From the NCBI GenBank assembly GCA_900550865.1, contig URTM01000005.1:42667-106666 (forward strand): a stretch of DNA of 64,000 nucleotides, read 5' to 3'. The translations under genes and the position numbers were made by a program. The notes under the pieces were generated by a model that searched no databases, was not told where the DNA came from, and saw only the letters and a program-made list of their open reading frames with translations. Below are positions 18,117-26,749 of the stretch, one piece after another. The DNA comes from an uncultured Dorea sp. (lineage in GTDB: Bacteria; Bacillota; Clostridia; Lachnospirales; Lachnospiraceae). How positions within the stretch are numbered: position 1 is the first letter of the stretch; the number at the start of each line of letters is the position of its first letter.

Positions 18117-19240
18117 AGTAAACGGAAAACCTGTTCTACAGTTGCGGTCATATTATTGCGCGCAGCGACAGGATCCATAGCTTCCGCAAGTGTGCAGACA
18201 CCGCGTAAGATAGGGAAAAATGCATCGATCCCTTCTTTGTTGCAGGCAGTCGCTTCTTTTGTGACGCTTCCTGCAAATGCGATAACCTTTGCATTATATT
18301 TTTTTGCAAGTCTGGCAACTCCGACAGGAGCTTTTCCCATTGCGGTCTGAAAATCAAGGCGGCCTTCACCGGTAACGACCACATCTGCGCCGGAAAGCTC
18401 TTCTTCCAGTCCGACAGCATCTAAGATCAGTTCAATACCAGGTGTCAGTGTTGCGCCGGTATATGCAAGGAATGCATAGCCAAGTCCTCCGGCAGCACCG
18501 GCACCTGGTGTATTCATATAATCATTTTCAAGAGTTTCAGAAGTAACTCTGGCAAAATCTGCCATCGCTTCATCTAATGTTTTTTTCATATCTTCGGTCA
18601 CACCTTTTTGCGGTCCATAAACGTATGTGGAACCATTTTCACCACAGAGTGGATTATTCACATCGCATGCGACCTGAATGTGGCATTCTTTTAAAAGCGG
18701 ATTCAGACCGGATACATCGATACGGGCAACATTGGTCAGGGCCTGTCCGCCTTCTCCGGCATCTGCGCCATTTTCATCCAGAAAACGTACGCCGAGAGCT
18801 TTTAACATTCCGATACCGCCGTCGTTGGTGACACTTCCGCCGATACCAATGATAAAGTTACGACAGCCTCTTTGGATAGCATCGTTTATCATTTCGCCAA
18901 CACCATAACTGGTTGCGAGAAGCGGGTTCTTTTCTGAATCAGGAACCAGAGTAATACCTGCTGCGGATGCCATCTCCATAACAGCAGTGTTGGTATCTTT
19001 CAGATATCCGTAATAAGCGCCTACCGGTGTGTGCATCGGACCTGTAACGGTAAGGTCAATGCGTTCCCCGTTCATTCCTTCGATCAGTGCGTCGGTTGTT
19101 CCTTCTCCTCCGTCTGCGAGTGGTTTTACGATAACTTCCGCGTCTGGTTTTGCTGCAAGAACCCCGTCTTTGATCGCCATTCCGGCTTCCATGGAACTTA
19201 AGCTTCCTTTTAATGAATCGATTGCTATTACAACTTTCAT
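18113..19240 (-). CDS. Glycerate kinase (GlxK/GarK type)
   Basis: A 375-aa glycerate kinase type 1, which phosphorylates D-glycerate. The N-terminal MKVVIAIDSLKGSLSS, the DGGEGT motif, IGGSVTNDGGIGML, and GAGAAGGLGYAF are typical. The Met at 19240 is preferred because CAGGAGG lies 9 bases upstream. It is a single gene with no glyoxylate or tartronate genes nearby. The gene ends head-on against the serine hydrolase. Confidence 0.93.
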   Translation of the reverse strand: MKVVIAIDSLKGSLSSMEAGMAIKDGVLAAKPDAEVIVKPLADGGEGTTDALIEGMNGERIDLTVTGPMHTPVGAYYGYLKDTNTAVMEMASAAGITLVPDSEKNPLLATSYGVGEMINDAIQRGCRNFIIGIGGSVTNDGGIGMLKALGVRFLDENGADAGEGGQALTNVARIDVSGLNPLLKECHIQVACDVNNPLCGENGSTYVYGPQKGVTEDMKKTLDEAMADFARVTSETLENDYMNTPGAGAAGGLGYAFLAYTGATLTPGIELILDAVGLEEELSGADVVVTGEGRLDFQTAMGKAPVGVARLAKKYNAKVIAFAGSVTKEATACNKEGIDAFFPILRGVCTLAEAMDPVAARNNMTATVEQVFRLL

Positions 19241-19371
19241 GTGAATAAACCTCCTGAAATACATTTTGGGTATATAGAAATAAAAATATAGAATTGATTT
19301 CTTAATATGCAGTATAACATAGGAGAAAAAGAAAAATATATAGTACGAAGAATGAAAAAAAGGAAAAATGT

Positions 19372-19623
19372 GTGCTGTATCTCACCGGAAAGACAGGAAG
19401 TATCAAGATCTTTAAGATTGTTTATATCCTGGCAATTGCAACAGCGCCGTTCCTGACACTGGAACCAATCTGGCTGATGGCAGATATCACCAATGCACTG
19501 ATGATCATTCCGAACCTGATCGCATTACTTGGACTTCGAAAAGTGGTTATCAGTGAAACTAAGAAATTCTTCGACCGGGAAGAGCGTACGAAGGTGAATG
19601 TAAGAAAATCAGTAGTAGAGTAG
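19372..19623 (+). pseudogene. C-terminal remnant of AGCS sodium:alanine symporter
   Basis: 83 residues match only the last part of an AGCS (DagA/AlsT) amino-acid:Na+ symporter, including IWLMADITNALMIIPNLI and the final KKFF tail. The family is about 450-480 aa long. No membrane segments of this family are found upstream in any frame, and there is no SD before the first codon, so this is a deletion remnant rather than a frameshift. A multicopy RNA repeat lies just downstream and could have taken part in the rearrangement. Confidence 0.75.
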
Positions 19624-19642
19624 ATTCATTGTTGAAAAATCT

Positions 19643-19830
19643 TTTGACATATTTATAAGATGATGTTAGTATAGTTATAGAAAAAGAGTGCTACCGATAG
19701 ACGGTTAGCCCAGTAGTTAATGTATTAAAGAATAGTCGCCTAGTTTACCAGACTTGGGGCGGCTATTTTTGTGTCTTATGATTATCCTTGCCAATGGTGT
19801 ATCCGATGCTGAAGCAGGATAAGCCGAAAC
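19643..19830 (+). repeat. Direct repeat copy 1 (small-RNA element)
   Basis: About 188 bases that reappear at 21072-21260 in the same orientation with high identity over the promoter, the RNA and the segment after the terminator. The copies enclose deoB. Confidence 0.85.
19644..19770 (+). ncRNA. Small RNA, copy 1, with promoter and terminator
   Basis: TTGACA (19644-19649), 17 bases and TAGTAT (19667-19672) start an RNA near 19680. It contains CTACCGATAGACGG and ends at a terminator made of AATAGTCGCC (19731-19740) and GGCGGCTATT (19758-19767) plus T-run. The RNA is about 90 nt. On the opposite strand, ending at the terminator (stop at 19763-19765), a frame reads ISFGLSCFSIGYTIGKD. The matching frame in copy 2 reads VSFGLTCFGLGYTFGKD. 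This looks like an antisense-RNA/hydrophobic-peptide (type I toxin-antitoxin-like) arrangement, but the peptide has no clear start here. Confidence 0.65.
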
Positions 19831-19909
19831 TGATGATAGCTGAAAAATCTTGCACAGTCTTCTTATATAGACTTATAATAAAAAGAAAAAGACCGAAAGG
19901 ACTGATTCT

Positions 19910-21076
19910 ATGAAACGTATTTTTTGGATCGTGTTGGACAGTGCCGGCATCGGGGAAGCGCCGGATGCGGAGCAATTTGGAGATGCCGGAAGTAATACAT
20001 GGAAGAGCTGCTATGACAGCGGAAAGCTCCACATTCCTAACATGGAGAAGATTGGAATCTATCAGATCGACGGCATGGATTATGCAAAGACTGCAGAGAA
20101 GCCGACCGGAAGTTTTGCAAGAATGCAGGAATTATCCTGTGGAAAGGATACGACAACCGGACACTGGGAGATGGCGGGCATCGTTACACCGGATCCACTG
20201 CCAAAATTCCCGGATGGATTTCCAAAAGAATTCATAGAGGAATTCGCTAAGAGAACGGGAAGGAAGATTCTTTGCAATCTTCCGTATTCCGGAACACAGG
20301 TTATCCATGACTATGGACGGGAGCAGGAAGAGACCGGAGCACTGATCGTGTATACGTCTGCGGACAGTGTGTGCCAGATTGCGGCTAATGAAGATGTGAT
20401 TCCGGTAGAGCAGTTATATGAATACTGCAAGATTGCCAGAGAGATGCTGACCGGAGATCTGGGAGTCGGAAGAGTCATTGCACGGCCATTCATCGGAACA
20501 TGGCCGAATTACGAGCGGACGATCAGACGGCACGACTTTTCACTTGCACCGCCGAGACAGACTCTTCTGGATGCCTTAAAAGCAGAAGGAAAAGATGTGA
20601 TCGGTGTCGGAAAGATCTACGATATCTTTGAAGGGCAGGGCGTGACAGAGACCTATCCGAATCAGGGAAACGAAAAGAATATGGAAAAGACGATCGAGAT
20701 ACAGAAGAAAGATTTCGATGGACTTTGTTATGTGAACCTGGTAGACGGGGATATGGTCTATGGACACCGGCGTGATATCGAAGGATATGCCGGAGCACTT
20801 ACGCGATTTGATGAACAGCTGGGAGAGTTCCTTGTGAATATGAGGGATGATGATATGCTGATGATCACGGCAGATCATGGCTGTGATCCCGGATATACCG
20901 GAACGGATCATACGAGGGAATATGTGCCTTGCCTCATTTACGGAAAAGAGATCAAAGCGGGAGTAAACCTGCATACCAGAAAAGGGTTTGCAGATATGGC
21001 GGCGACGATAGCGGAAGCTCTTGGAAGTACGTACAGGGGAGATGGGGAGTCGTTCTGGGATGAAATAAGAAATTGA
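19910..21076 (+). CDS. deoB: Phosphopentomutase
   Basis: A 388-aa alkaline-phosphatase-fold mutase that interconverts ribose or deoxyribose 1- and 5-phosphates in nucleoside breakdown. Metal-site motifs are visible: DSAGIGEAPDAEQFGD at the N-terminus, TTGHWEMAG in the middle, and TADHGCDPGYTGTDHTREY near the end. Length is usual. It stands alone between two copies of a small-RNA repeat. Its TGA stop (21074-21076) lies inside the -35 box of the second copy, so the repeat sits exactly against the gene. Confidence 0.96.
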   Translation: MKRIFWIVLDSAGIGEAPDAEQFGDAGSNTWKSCYDSGKLHIPNMEKIGIYQIDGMDYAKTAEKPTGSFARMQELSCGKDTTTGHWEMAGIVTPDPLPKFPDGFPKEFIEEFAKRTGRKILCNLPYSGTQVIHDYGREQEETGALIVYTSADSVCQIAANEDVIPVEQLYEYCKIAREMLTGDLGVGRVIARPFIGTWPNYERTIRRHDFSLAPPRQTLLDALKAEGKDVIGVGKIYDIFEGQGVTETYPNQGNEKNMEKTIEIQKKDFDGLCYVNLVDGDMVYGHRRDIEGYAGALTRFDEQLGEFLVNMRDDDMLMITADHGCDPGYTGTDHTREYVPCLIYGKEIKAGVNLHTRKGFADMAATIAEALGSTYRGDGESFWDEIRN

Positions 21077-21260
21077 CATATTTATAAGATGATGTTAGTA
21101 TAGTTATAGAAAAAGGGTGCTGCCGATAGACGGTCAGTCCTGATAATTAATTCATGTATTAAAAATAGTCGCCTAGTTTACCAGACTGTGGGCGGCTATT
21201 TTTGTGGATTGTTATCTTTGCCAAATGTATATCCTAGTCCGAAGCAGGTTAAGCCGAAGC
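21072..21260 (+). repeat. Direct repeat copy 2 (small-RNA element)
   Basis: Second copy of the element at 19643-19830, in direct orientation. Differences are mainly in the loop region around 21130-21165. Confidence 0.85.
21073..21203 (+). ncRNA. Small RNA, copy 2, with promoter and terminator
   Basis: TTGACA (21073-21078), 17 bases and TAGTAT (21096-21101), then an RNA of about 95 nt with CTGCCGATAGACGG. It ends at AATAGTCGCC (21164-21173) / GGCGGCTATT (21191-21200) with a T-run. The minus strand of 21196-21264 encodes VSFGLTCFGLGYTFGKDNN with a GTG as the only possible start and no SD. Confidence 0.65.
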
Positions 21261-21306
21261 TCACTTTAATATTAATTCGAAATAATATACAATAAGAGGT
21301 GACATT

Positions 21307-21960
21307 ATGAGTCTTCCACCATATAGAAAAATCGACCTGTCAGCCTGGCCGCGACAGGATCACTATAAGTATTATACAGAAAAATTAAAAGTAAGTTATA
21401 GTATGACAGCACGCCTGGATGTAACAAGATTAAGAGCAGAATGTGACCGCTTGGGGGTGCATTTCTATGCGGCATTCATCTGGTGTACGTCAAATGTTGT
21501 GAACCGTCGGCCCTTCATGAAGATGATGACGGACGAAGAAGGCAATCCGGGAGTGTGGGATGTGATACATCCGAATTATACGATCTTCCACAAAGAAGAT
21601 CACACATTCTCTGACTGCTGGAGCGAATACGATGCAGACTTTGCGACTTTTTATGAGAGAATCGAAACGGATATAGAAGCTGCAAAGAAAGTCAGAGGCA
21701 TCAAAGCAAAACCCGGACAGCCGGCGAATTTTTATTGCATTTCCTGCGTGCCATGGCTGGATTACACAGGATTTGCGAGCTCGACAGCATCCGATCATGT
21801 GCCATTATTCCCGATTATAACATTTGGAAAGTACACAGAAACGGATGGAAAACTGACACTTCCGATGACACTTACAATTGCTCATGCAGCCATGGATGGG
21901 TGGCATACGTCAGAATTCTTCCGGGAGATGCAGGAGGAGCTGGAGGGATTTGGTATTTAA
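21307..21960 (+). CDS. CatA-like chloramphenicol acetyltransferase family protein
   Basis: A 217-aa protein of the trimeric chloramphenicol acetyltransferase family. The catalytic HxxxDG motif is present as AHAAMDGWH near residue 199, and SSTASDHVPLFPI matches the conserved region after the active-site loop. Length fits CatA enzymes (about 215-220 aa). Many chromosomal members in gut Clostridia do not give resistance, so activity on chloramphenicol is not assumed. AAGAGGTGACATT precedes the ATG. It ends head-on with the aldehyde dehydrogenase, overlapping by 4 bases. Confidence 0.85.
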   Translation: MSLPPYRKIDLSAWPRQDHYKYYTEKLKVSYSMTARLDVTRLRAECDRLGVHFYAAFIWCTSNVVNRRPFMKMMTDEEGNPGVWDVIHPNYTIFHKEDHTFSDCWSEYDADFATFYERIETDIEAAKKVRGIKAKPGQPANFYCISCVPWLDYTGFASSTASDHVPLFPIITFGKYTETDGKLTLPMTLTIAHAAMDGWHTSEFFREMQEELEGFGI

Positions 21961-23336
21961 TTTAAAAATACCCGCAGCATCTTCCTCTTAAACTTATTAT
22001 ACCTCTGATACCGCACCGGCAGATCTATCCAGGTCTTCTTATCCACAATACTTCTGTAATGTGTAAATTCATCGAATCCGGCTTTCCCGTGATATCCGCC
22101 CATTCCGCTTTCTCCGACACCGCCGAACGGCATCGCACTGGTAGCAAGATGAATGATCGTATCATTGATACATCCGCCGCCGAAATGACAGCAGGCAAGG
22201 ACTTTCTTCTGTGCGACTTTATCTTCACTGAAGAAATACAGTGCCAGTGGATGTGGATGGGATTCCACAGTCTGGATGGCTTCATCCAGTGATTCGTAAG
22301 TCAGAACAGGAAGGATCGGCCCGAAGATTTCTTCTCCCATAACGACATCGTCCCAGGTAACATCCATCATAACTGTAGGGGCGATACGTAAGATCTTGGC
22401 ATCGGATTGTCCGCCGGTTACAACTTTATCCGAATCAATCAGTCCCTGAAGCCGCTGGAAATGCTTGCGGTTAATGATCTTGCCATAGCTTGGATTCTCC
22501 AGCGGATGTTTGCCGAACTGGCGGCGGATCTCCGCTTTGATGGCATCGATCAGCTGGTCACGGATGGCCTGATCACAGAGAATGTAATCCGGTGCAACAC
22601 AGGTCTGTCCGCAGTTTAAATATTTTCCAAAGACGATACGTCTTGCGGCAAGTGAGATCTTGGCTGTGGAATCTACGATACATGGACTTTTACCGCCAAG
22701 TTCCAGTGTAACCGGTGTCAGGTATTCGGCCGCATGTCTTAAGACTTCGCGTCCGACGGTCTTTCCGCCGGTGAAGAAGATCTTGTCAAAACGCTGGTTC
22801 AGAAGTGCCTGATTCTCGGCACGTCCGCCCGTAACCATGGCAACATATTCTTCCGGGAAGCATTCTTCGATGATCTCCTGCATGACACGGACAGTAGAAG
22901 GCGCATAGGCACTTGGTTTTACCACAGCGGTATTGCCGGCTGCGAGTGCGTCGATCAGTGGTTCCAGTGTCAGCAAGACCGGATAGTTCCATGGACTCAT
23001 GATGAGAACCGTTCCGTATGGAGAAGGGGAACGAAAACTTTTGGCAGCGAACTGTGCCAGCGGCGTTGGAACCCATTTTTCTTTCGTCAGTTTCTTGATG
23101 TGTTTCAGCATCCAGGTGAGTTCTGAAAGAGTGAGTCCGATCTCGCACATGTAGCTTTCGGTTTCGCTCTTTCCGAGGTCAGCTTTTAATGCAAGATTCA
23201 GATCCGGTTCATGCCGGATGATGGATTCCTTTAATTTCTGAAGTTGTTCTATACGATGGTTTACAGGCAGAGTCTGTCCACTCTGGAAAAATTTATGCTG
23301 CTTTTCCAGGATGTTCTGAATTTCTGTTTCTGTCAT
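21957..23336 (-). CDS. Aldehyde dehydrogenase (class 3-like, NAD(P)-dependent)
   Basis: A 459-aa aldehyde dehydrogenase oxidising aldehydes to acids. The substrate/cofactor motif LELGGKSPCIVD and the catalytic Cys in LNCGQTCVAPDY are intact. The lack of an N-terminal extension and the hydrophobic C-terminal part resemble class 3/fatty-aldehyde enzymes. The second Met (23336) is preferred; AGGAGG is 9 bases upstream. It overlaps the alcohol dehydrogenase gene by 44 bases, so both are on one message. The pair could detoxify aldehydes or run alcohol-aldehyde-acid conversion. Confidence 0.9.
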   Translation of the reverse strand: MTETEIQNILEKQHKFFQSGQTLPVNHRIEQLQKLKESIIRHEPDLNLALKADLGKSETESYMCEIGLTLSELTWMLKHIKKLTKEKWVPTPLAQFAAKSFRSPSPYGTVLIMSPWNYPVLLTLEPLIDALAAGNTAVVKPSAYAPSTVRVMQEIIEECFPEEYVAMVTGGRAENQALLNQRFDKIFFTGGKTVGREVLRHAAEYLTPVTLELGGKSPCIVDSTAKISLAARRIVFGKYLNCGQTCVAPDYILCDQAIRDQLIDAIKAEIRRQFGKHPLENPSYGKIINRKHFQRLQGLIDSDKVVTGGQSDAKILRIAPTVMMDVTWDDVVMGEEIFGPILPVLTYESLDEAIQTVESHPHPLALYFFSEDKVAQKKVLACCHFGGGCINDTIIHLATSAMPFGGVGESGMGGYHGKAGFDEFTHYRSIVDKKTWIDLPVRYQRYNKFKRKMLRVFLN

Positions 23337-24540
23337 GTTCATTTACCTCCTGTACAAGATGATACATCTGTTCCAGTTTTTCAGGTCCCCACAGTGCCGG
23401 TACCGGATAAAGCGGATTGGCCTCTTTATCGGCATAACGGGCAAGTTCCGGGATATCTTCATCGCAGATACCGTCCAAGGTCTCCGGGATATTCATGGAA
23501 ATGTTCATGCTGCGGATATGATTGATGAATTCTTCTGCGGCAACGGCGTCAAGTGCAGAATCAGAGACACCTGTGATACGTGCCAGTGCTGCCAGCTTCT
23601 TATGAGCAGCGGTTCCGTATGCTTCAAGTACGATCGGAAGAAGTACGGAATTGGCCAGTCCGTGAGGAATTCCATAGCGTCCGCCCAGGCTGTGGGCAAC
23701 GGCATGAACGTATCCGACATAGCTTTTCGTAAATGCGGTTCCGGCAAGATAAGAGGCACGGAGCATATTACGTCTGGCAGTTTTATCATTTCCATTTTTA
23801 TAAGCATTCTGCAGGTTATCGAAGATCAGCTGGATTGCTTCGATGGATGCGGCACGCGTCTGTTTTGTAGTGGAACGTCCGATATAAGCCTCAACCGCAT
23901 GGGTCAGCGCATCCATTCCTGTGGTCGCTGTAAGCTGCGGCGGAAGTCCGTAAGTGACGGATGGTTCCAGTACCGCATAATCCGGAATCAGATTAAAGTC
24001 ATTGATTGCATATTTGTGATGCGTATCTGCATCGGTGATCACAGCTGCGAGGGTAGTCTCACTTCCGGTTTCCGCTGTCGTTGGGACGGCGATCAGAAGC
24101 GGAAGCTTGTGCCAGATCTTTAAGATACCTTCCATTTTAGCCAGGGGCTTGTGCGGACGTGCCAGTCTTGCACCGACTGCTTTTGCACAGTCCATGGAAG
24201 AACCACCGCCGAACGCAAGGAGCGCCTGACAGCCATTGGTCAGATAGAGATTTTTTGCATCCTCTACATTGGCAGAAGTTGGATTTGCAACTGTATCTTT
24301 ATATATTGTACATGAAATTTCAGATTTTAAAAGCTGTTTTTCCAAAGGTTTTGTAAGTCCAAGCTTGTATACACCCGGGTCTGTGACGAGCAGGATATGG
24401 GAAATGTGATGCTTTTTCAGGACCTCCGGGACGTTCTTGAACCCGTCGATCAGTTCCGGCTCTCTGTACGGAAGAACAGGGAGTGCGATGCGGAAACAAG
24501 TCTGAAAAATGCGGCAGTATATTTTCTTAAAAATATTCAT
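23293..24540 (-). CDS. Iron-containing alcohol dehydrogenase
   Basis: A 415-aa group III (Fe-dependent) alcohol dehydrogenase. GGGSSMDCAKAVG (NAD binding), GMDALTHAVEAYIG, and HAVAHSLGGRYGIPHG (His ligands of the metal) are all present. It is the first gene of a two-gene operon with aldehyde dehydrogenase and is divergent from a MerR-family gene. The promoter at 24676-24706 has the 19-base spacer typical of MerR-activated promoters. The substrate is not known. Confidence 0.92.
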   Translation of the reverse strand: MNIFKKIYCRIFQTCFRIALPVLPYREPELIDGFKNVPEVLKKHHISHILLVTDPGVYKLGLTKPLEKQLLKSEISCTIYKDTVANPTSANVEDAKNLYLTNGCQALLAFGGGSSMDCAKAVGARLARPHKPLAKMEGILKIWHKLPLLIAVPTTAETGSETTLAAVITDADTHHKYAINDFNLIPDYAVLEPSVTYGLPPQLTATTGMDALTHAVEAYIGRSTTKQTRAASIEAIQLIFDNLQNAYKNGNDKTARRNMLRASYLAGTAFTKSYVGYVHAVAHSLGGRYGIPHGLANSVLLPIVLEAYGTAAHKKLAALARITGVSDSALDAVAAEEFINHIRSMNISMNIPETLDGICDEDIPELARYADKEANPLYPVPALWGPEKLEQMYHLVQEVNEHDRNRNSEHPGKAA

Positions 24541-24675
24541 GAGAAACCTCCATCTCGTATGTTGTATTCCTGAAGTTTTCAGACATTTGGCTTTGTCAGA
24601 AAATTTCAGGTGAATGTGAAAATTGTAAGTCCTGTAATTGGGGAAAATGCAGTGTTATACCGCAAATCCTGTGAT

Positions 24676-24706
24676 AGAATAAAACTGGGTGTAACCCCCA
24701 TGTCAA
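24676..24706 (-). promoter_or_regulatory. MerR-type promoter with 19-bp spacer for adh-aldh operon
   Basis: On minus, TTGACA (24701-24706), a 19-base spacer and TATTCT (24676-24681). The spacer holds the dyad GGGGGTTACACCC. An overlong spacer with a central dyad is the hallmark of promoters activated by DNA distortion by MerR proteins, and a MerR gene is divergent from it. Confidence 0.75.
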
Positions 24707-24789
24707 GAGAACAAGAAAGAAATTGGTTTATAAAAAAGTATTACTGGATGTAAAAAGTCGAGAGAAGAAAAAAGAAAGAAGTGAAAGCT

Positions 24790-25686
24790 ATGCAGGAAAA
24801 AGACGAATATTGCATCACTGCAGGAGAATTTGCCAGGATGTGTCAGACCACCAGAGACACGCTCCGTTATTATGAACGCCAGGGAATTCTGGTACCGAAG
24901 AAGAATCCGGTTAATGGATACCACTATTACAGTTATGCCCAGATCAGTTCTTACTATTTTATAAGAACATTCCGTGGACTGGACTGTTCTGTCAGAGATA
25001 TCAAAGAATATCTGCTTGGCGGGGAAGAAGTGAGATTCGATGAGTTCGTGGATCTGCAATATAACAGGCTGCTTGAGATGAGACAGGAACTGGACCGGAA
25101 GATCCATACGATCGCAGGAACCAAGAAGATATTGAACCAGATCCGTATCGCAGATGTCGGAAAGCCAGTCATCCGGAAAATGGAACATCCCTTATATCTG
25201 ATGCTGACAGAAGTCCGGTCTTCACCGGCTACTTCATCCGGGGAGATAGAGAAAGATATCCGCAAGCATCTGAAACGGTGTGAGGCTCCGGAGGTGCAGG
25301 CATTTCCTATGGGAGCATCAATTGGAAAAGAACAATTTATGCAGGGAGAGTACTCTTACAAAAATGTATTCAGCTTTGCGGAAATAAAAAATTCAGAACC
25401 GGGGAATAACAGAACAGAAAATGATGAGACTGCAGATAAAAAGCAGACAGTTCTTACGGAGATGAATCCCGGGGAATATATTACAGCTGTTTCGAGGGAA
25501 AGTGACGGGGATATCAGCGAGATATATGAGGAGATGAAAGTGTTACTGCATAAAGAAAAGAAAGAATTATGCTCGGATGTCTACAGTCTCAGCATTGTAA
25601 ATGTCATCGATCCGAATGAAGAGCGGAAATATCTGAAGTATATATTTGCAAAATCTACAGGACCTGCCACCGGCAGCTCCTTATGA
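24790..25686 (+). CDS. MerR-family regulator with effector-binding C-terminal domain (BmrR-like)
   Basis: A 298-aa MerR regulator. The N-terminal winged helix reads TAGEFARMCQTTRDTLRYYE, a coiled coil follows (about 75-115), and the C-terminal half looks like a GyrI/BmrR-type ligand pocket (PLYLMLTEVRSS onward). This suggests an organic ligand rather than a metal; no Cys metal site is seen. It likely activates the divergent alcohol/aldehyde dehydrogenase operon through the 19-bp spacer promoter. The ATG at 24790 is preferred over GTG at 24781 because of spacing from GAAAGAAG. Confidence 0.85.
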   Translation: MQEKDEYCITAGEFARMCQTTRDTLRYYERQGILVPKKNPVNGYHYYSYAQISSYYFIRTFRGLDCSVRDIKEYLLGGEEVRFDEFVDLQYNRLLEMRQELDRKIHTIAGTKKILNQIRIADVGKPVIRKMEHPLYLMLTEVRSSPATSSGEIEKDIRKHLKRCEAPEVQAFPMGASIGKEQFMQGEYSYKNVFSFAEIKNSEPGNNRTENDETADKKQTVLTEMNPGEYITAVSRESDGDISEIYEEMKVLLHKEKKELCSDVYSLSIVNVIDPNEERKYLKYIFAKSTGPATGSSL

Positions 25687-25701
25687 ATGCATGGCAATTA
25701 A

Positions 25702-25739
25702 AAAAGAACTCAGGTTGATTATAAAACCTGAGTTCTTTT
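25702..25739. terminator. Bidirectional terminator between MerR gene and hypothetical gene
   Basis: A 15-bp perfect stem, AAAAGAACTCAGGTT (25702-25716) with AACCTGAGTTCTTTT (25725-25739). Confidence 0.85.
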
Positions 25740-25758
25740 GGAATGAGATGAAAAAGGC

Positions 25759-26055
25759 CTACCCCTGCAATATCATCTTCATCTTATCCTTCTCCATCTG
25801 CATCCAGTAATCTTTGCGGGCATCAAACTCCTGAGAGATCCATTCCAGGGACTCATCCAGTCCTTCCTGGGTGAATGGAAAATCTTTCACAGTCTTCACA
25901 TCATCGGAAGTCTTCTCGAAACACCACGGTTCCGGATACACCCATACATGCAGCGTATCACCTTCCGCACGCATGAAGAACCGCATCCCGTGATGAGAGC
26001 CGGAGAAAGGTTCTTTTTTTAATACTTTGGTATTGAGACCAATGACCTTGATCAT
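25759..26055 (-). CDS. Conserved hypothetical protein, 98 aa
   Basis: Function not recognised. A small soluble protein of mixed charge with two Trp-rich stretches (HVWVYPEPWCFE and YWMQMEKDKM) and no signal peptide or membrane segment. AAGGAGG stands at the right distance from the ATG, and codon use matches the neighbours, so it is a real gene. It is followed by a bidirectional terminator and preceded by the cytidylate-kinase-like gene on the opposite side of a short gap (same strand). Confidence 0.7.
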   Translation of the reverse strand: MIKVIGLNTKVLKKEPFSGSHHGMRFFMRAEGDTLHVWVYPEPWCFEKTSDDVKTVKDFPFTQEGLDESLEWISQEFDARKDYWMQMEKDKMKMILQG

Positions 26056-26123
26056 GCCAAATCCTCCTTATGTCAAATCAGTATCTTTATCTTATCATAA
26101 AAACCTGATCACAGAAAGGATAT

Positions 26124-26714
26124 CTATTCATGTGATTCTTCCGCAAGCTTCTTATAATAAAGGATCAGATCCGCAGCCTGCTCATAAGTCAGGTGTGTAG
26201 TATCGACAGAGAGATTATAATACTTTGACTGTCCCCATTCTTCCCCTGTGAATTCTTTACGAAACGCACTGCGCTTCTCGTCGATCTCTTCAATCTTACG
26301 TTTGGCTTTTAATCGAGTATTGATATGATCGTGTGCCATAACGGTTGCAATACGTTTCTCCATATCCGCATGAACGAATACGCTGAATGCATTGTCTTGT
26401 CCGTGTGTCAGATAACCGGCACAGCGTCCGATAATGATGCAGGGCTTTTCGGCAGCCAGTTCTTCTACCAGTTCAAAAGGAAATGGCTTTTTCTTTGGTC
26501 TGGAGTAATTAAGAGCGATCGAATACAGTAAGCTGTTCATCGGCTGCTCTTCCAGATATTCTTCGACTTCTCCTTCAAATCCGCGTTCTTTTGCAATCGC
26601 AATGAAACGGTCCTTGTCATAGAATTCATATCCGGTGCGTTTTGCAAGGATTTCTCCGATGGCGTGTCCGCCGCTTCCATATTCACGTCCGATGCAGATA
26701 ATTGTTTTTTCCAT
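26124..26714 (-). CDS. Cytidylate kinase-like family protein
   Basis: A 196-aa P-loop kinase of the cytidylate-kinase-like family found widely in Clostridia. The P-loop is GREYGSGGHAIG, followed by LAKRTGYEFYDKD. A central IIIGRCAGYL and the LID-like RKIEEIDEKRSAFRKEF are present. True Cmk is longer and differs in the CMP region, so the substrate is uncertain. The second Met (26714) fits the GGAGG site 9 bases upstream. It may be the last gene of a unit with lrgAB (35-base gap). Confidence 0.82.
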   Translation of the reverse strand: MEKTIICIGREYGSGGHAIGEILAKRTGYEFYDKDRFIAIAKERGFEGEVEEYLEEQPMNSLLYSIALNYSRPKKKPFPFELVEELAAEKPCIIIGRCAGYLTHGQDNAFSVFVHADMEKRIATVMAHDHINTRLKAKRKIEEIDEKRSAFRKEFTGEEWGQSKYYNLSVDTTHLTYEQAADLILYYKKLAEESHE

Positions 26715-26749
26715 AATCATTTACCTCCATATGTCTGATTCATACTGTA

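Noticed and set aside
19631..20032. 89-aa minus-strand ORF over the deoB start
   Set aside because: Only its last 23 codons are conserved in the second repeat copy; the N-terminal part is antisense to deoB and has no SD.
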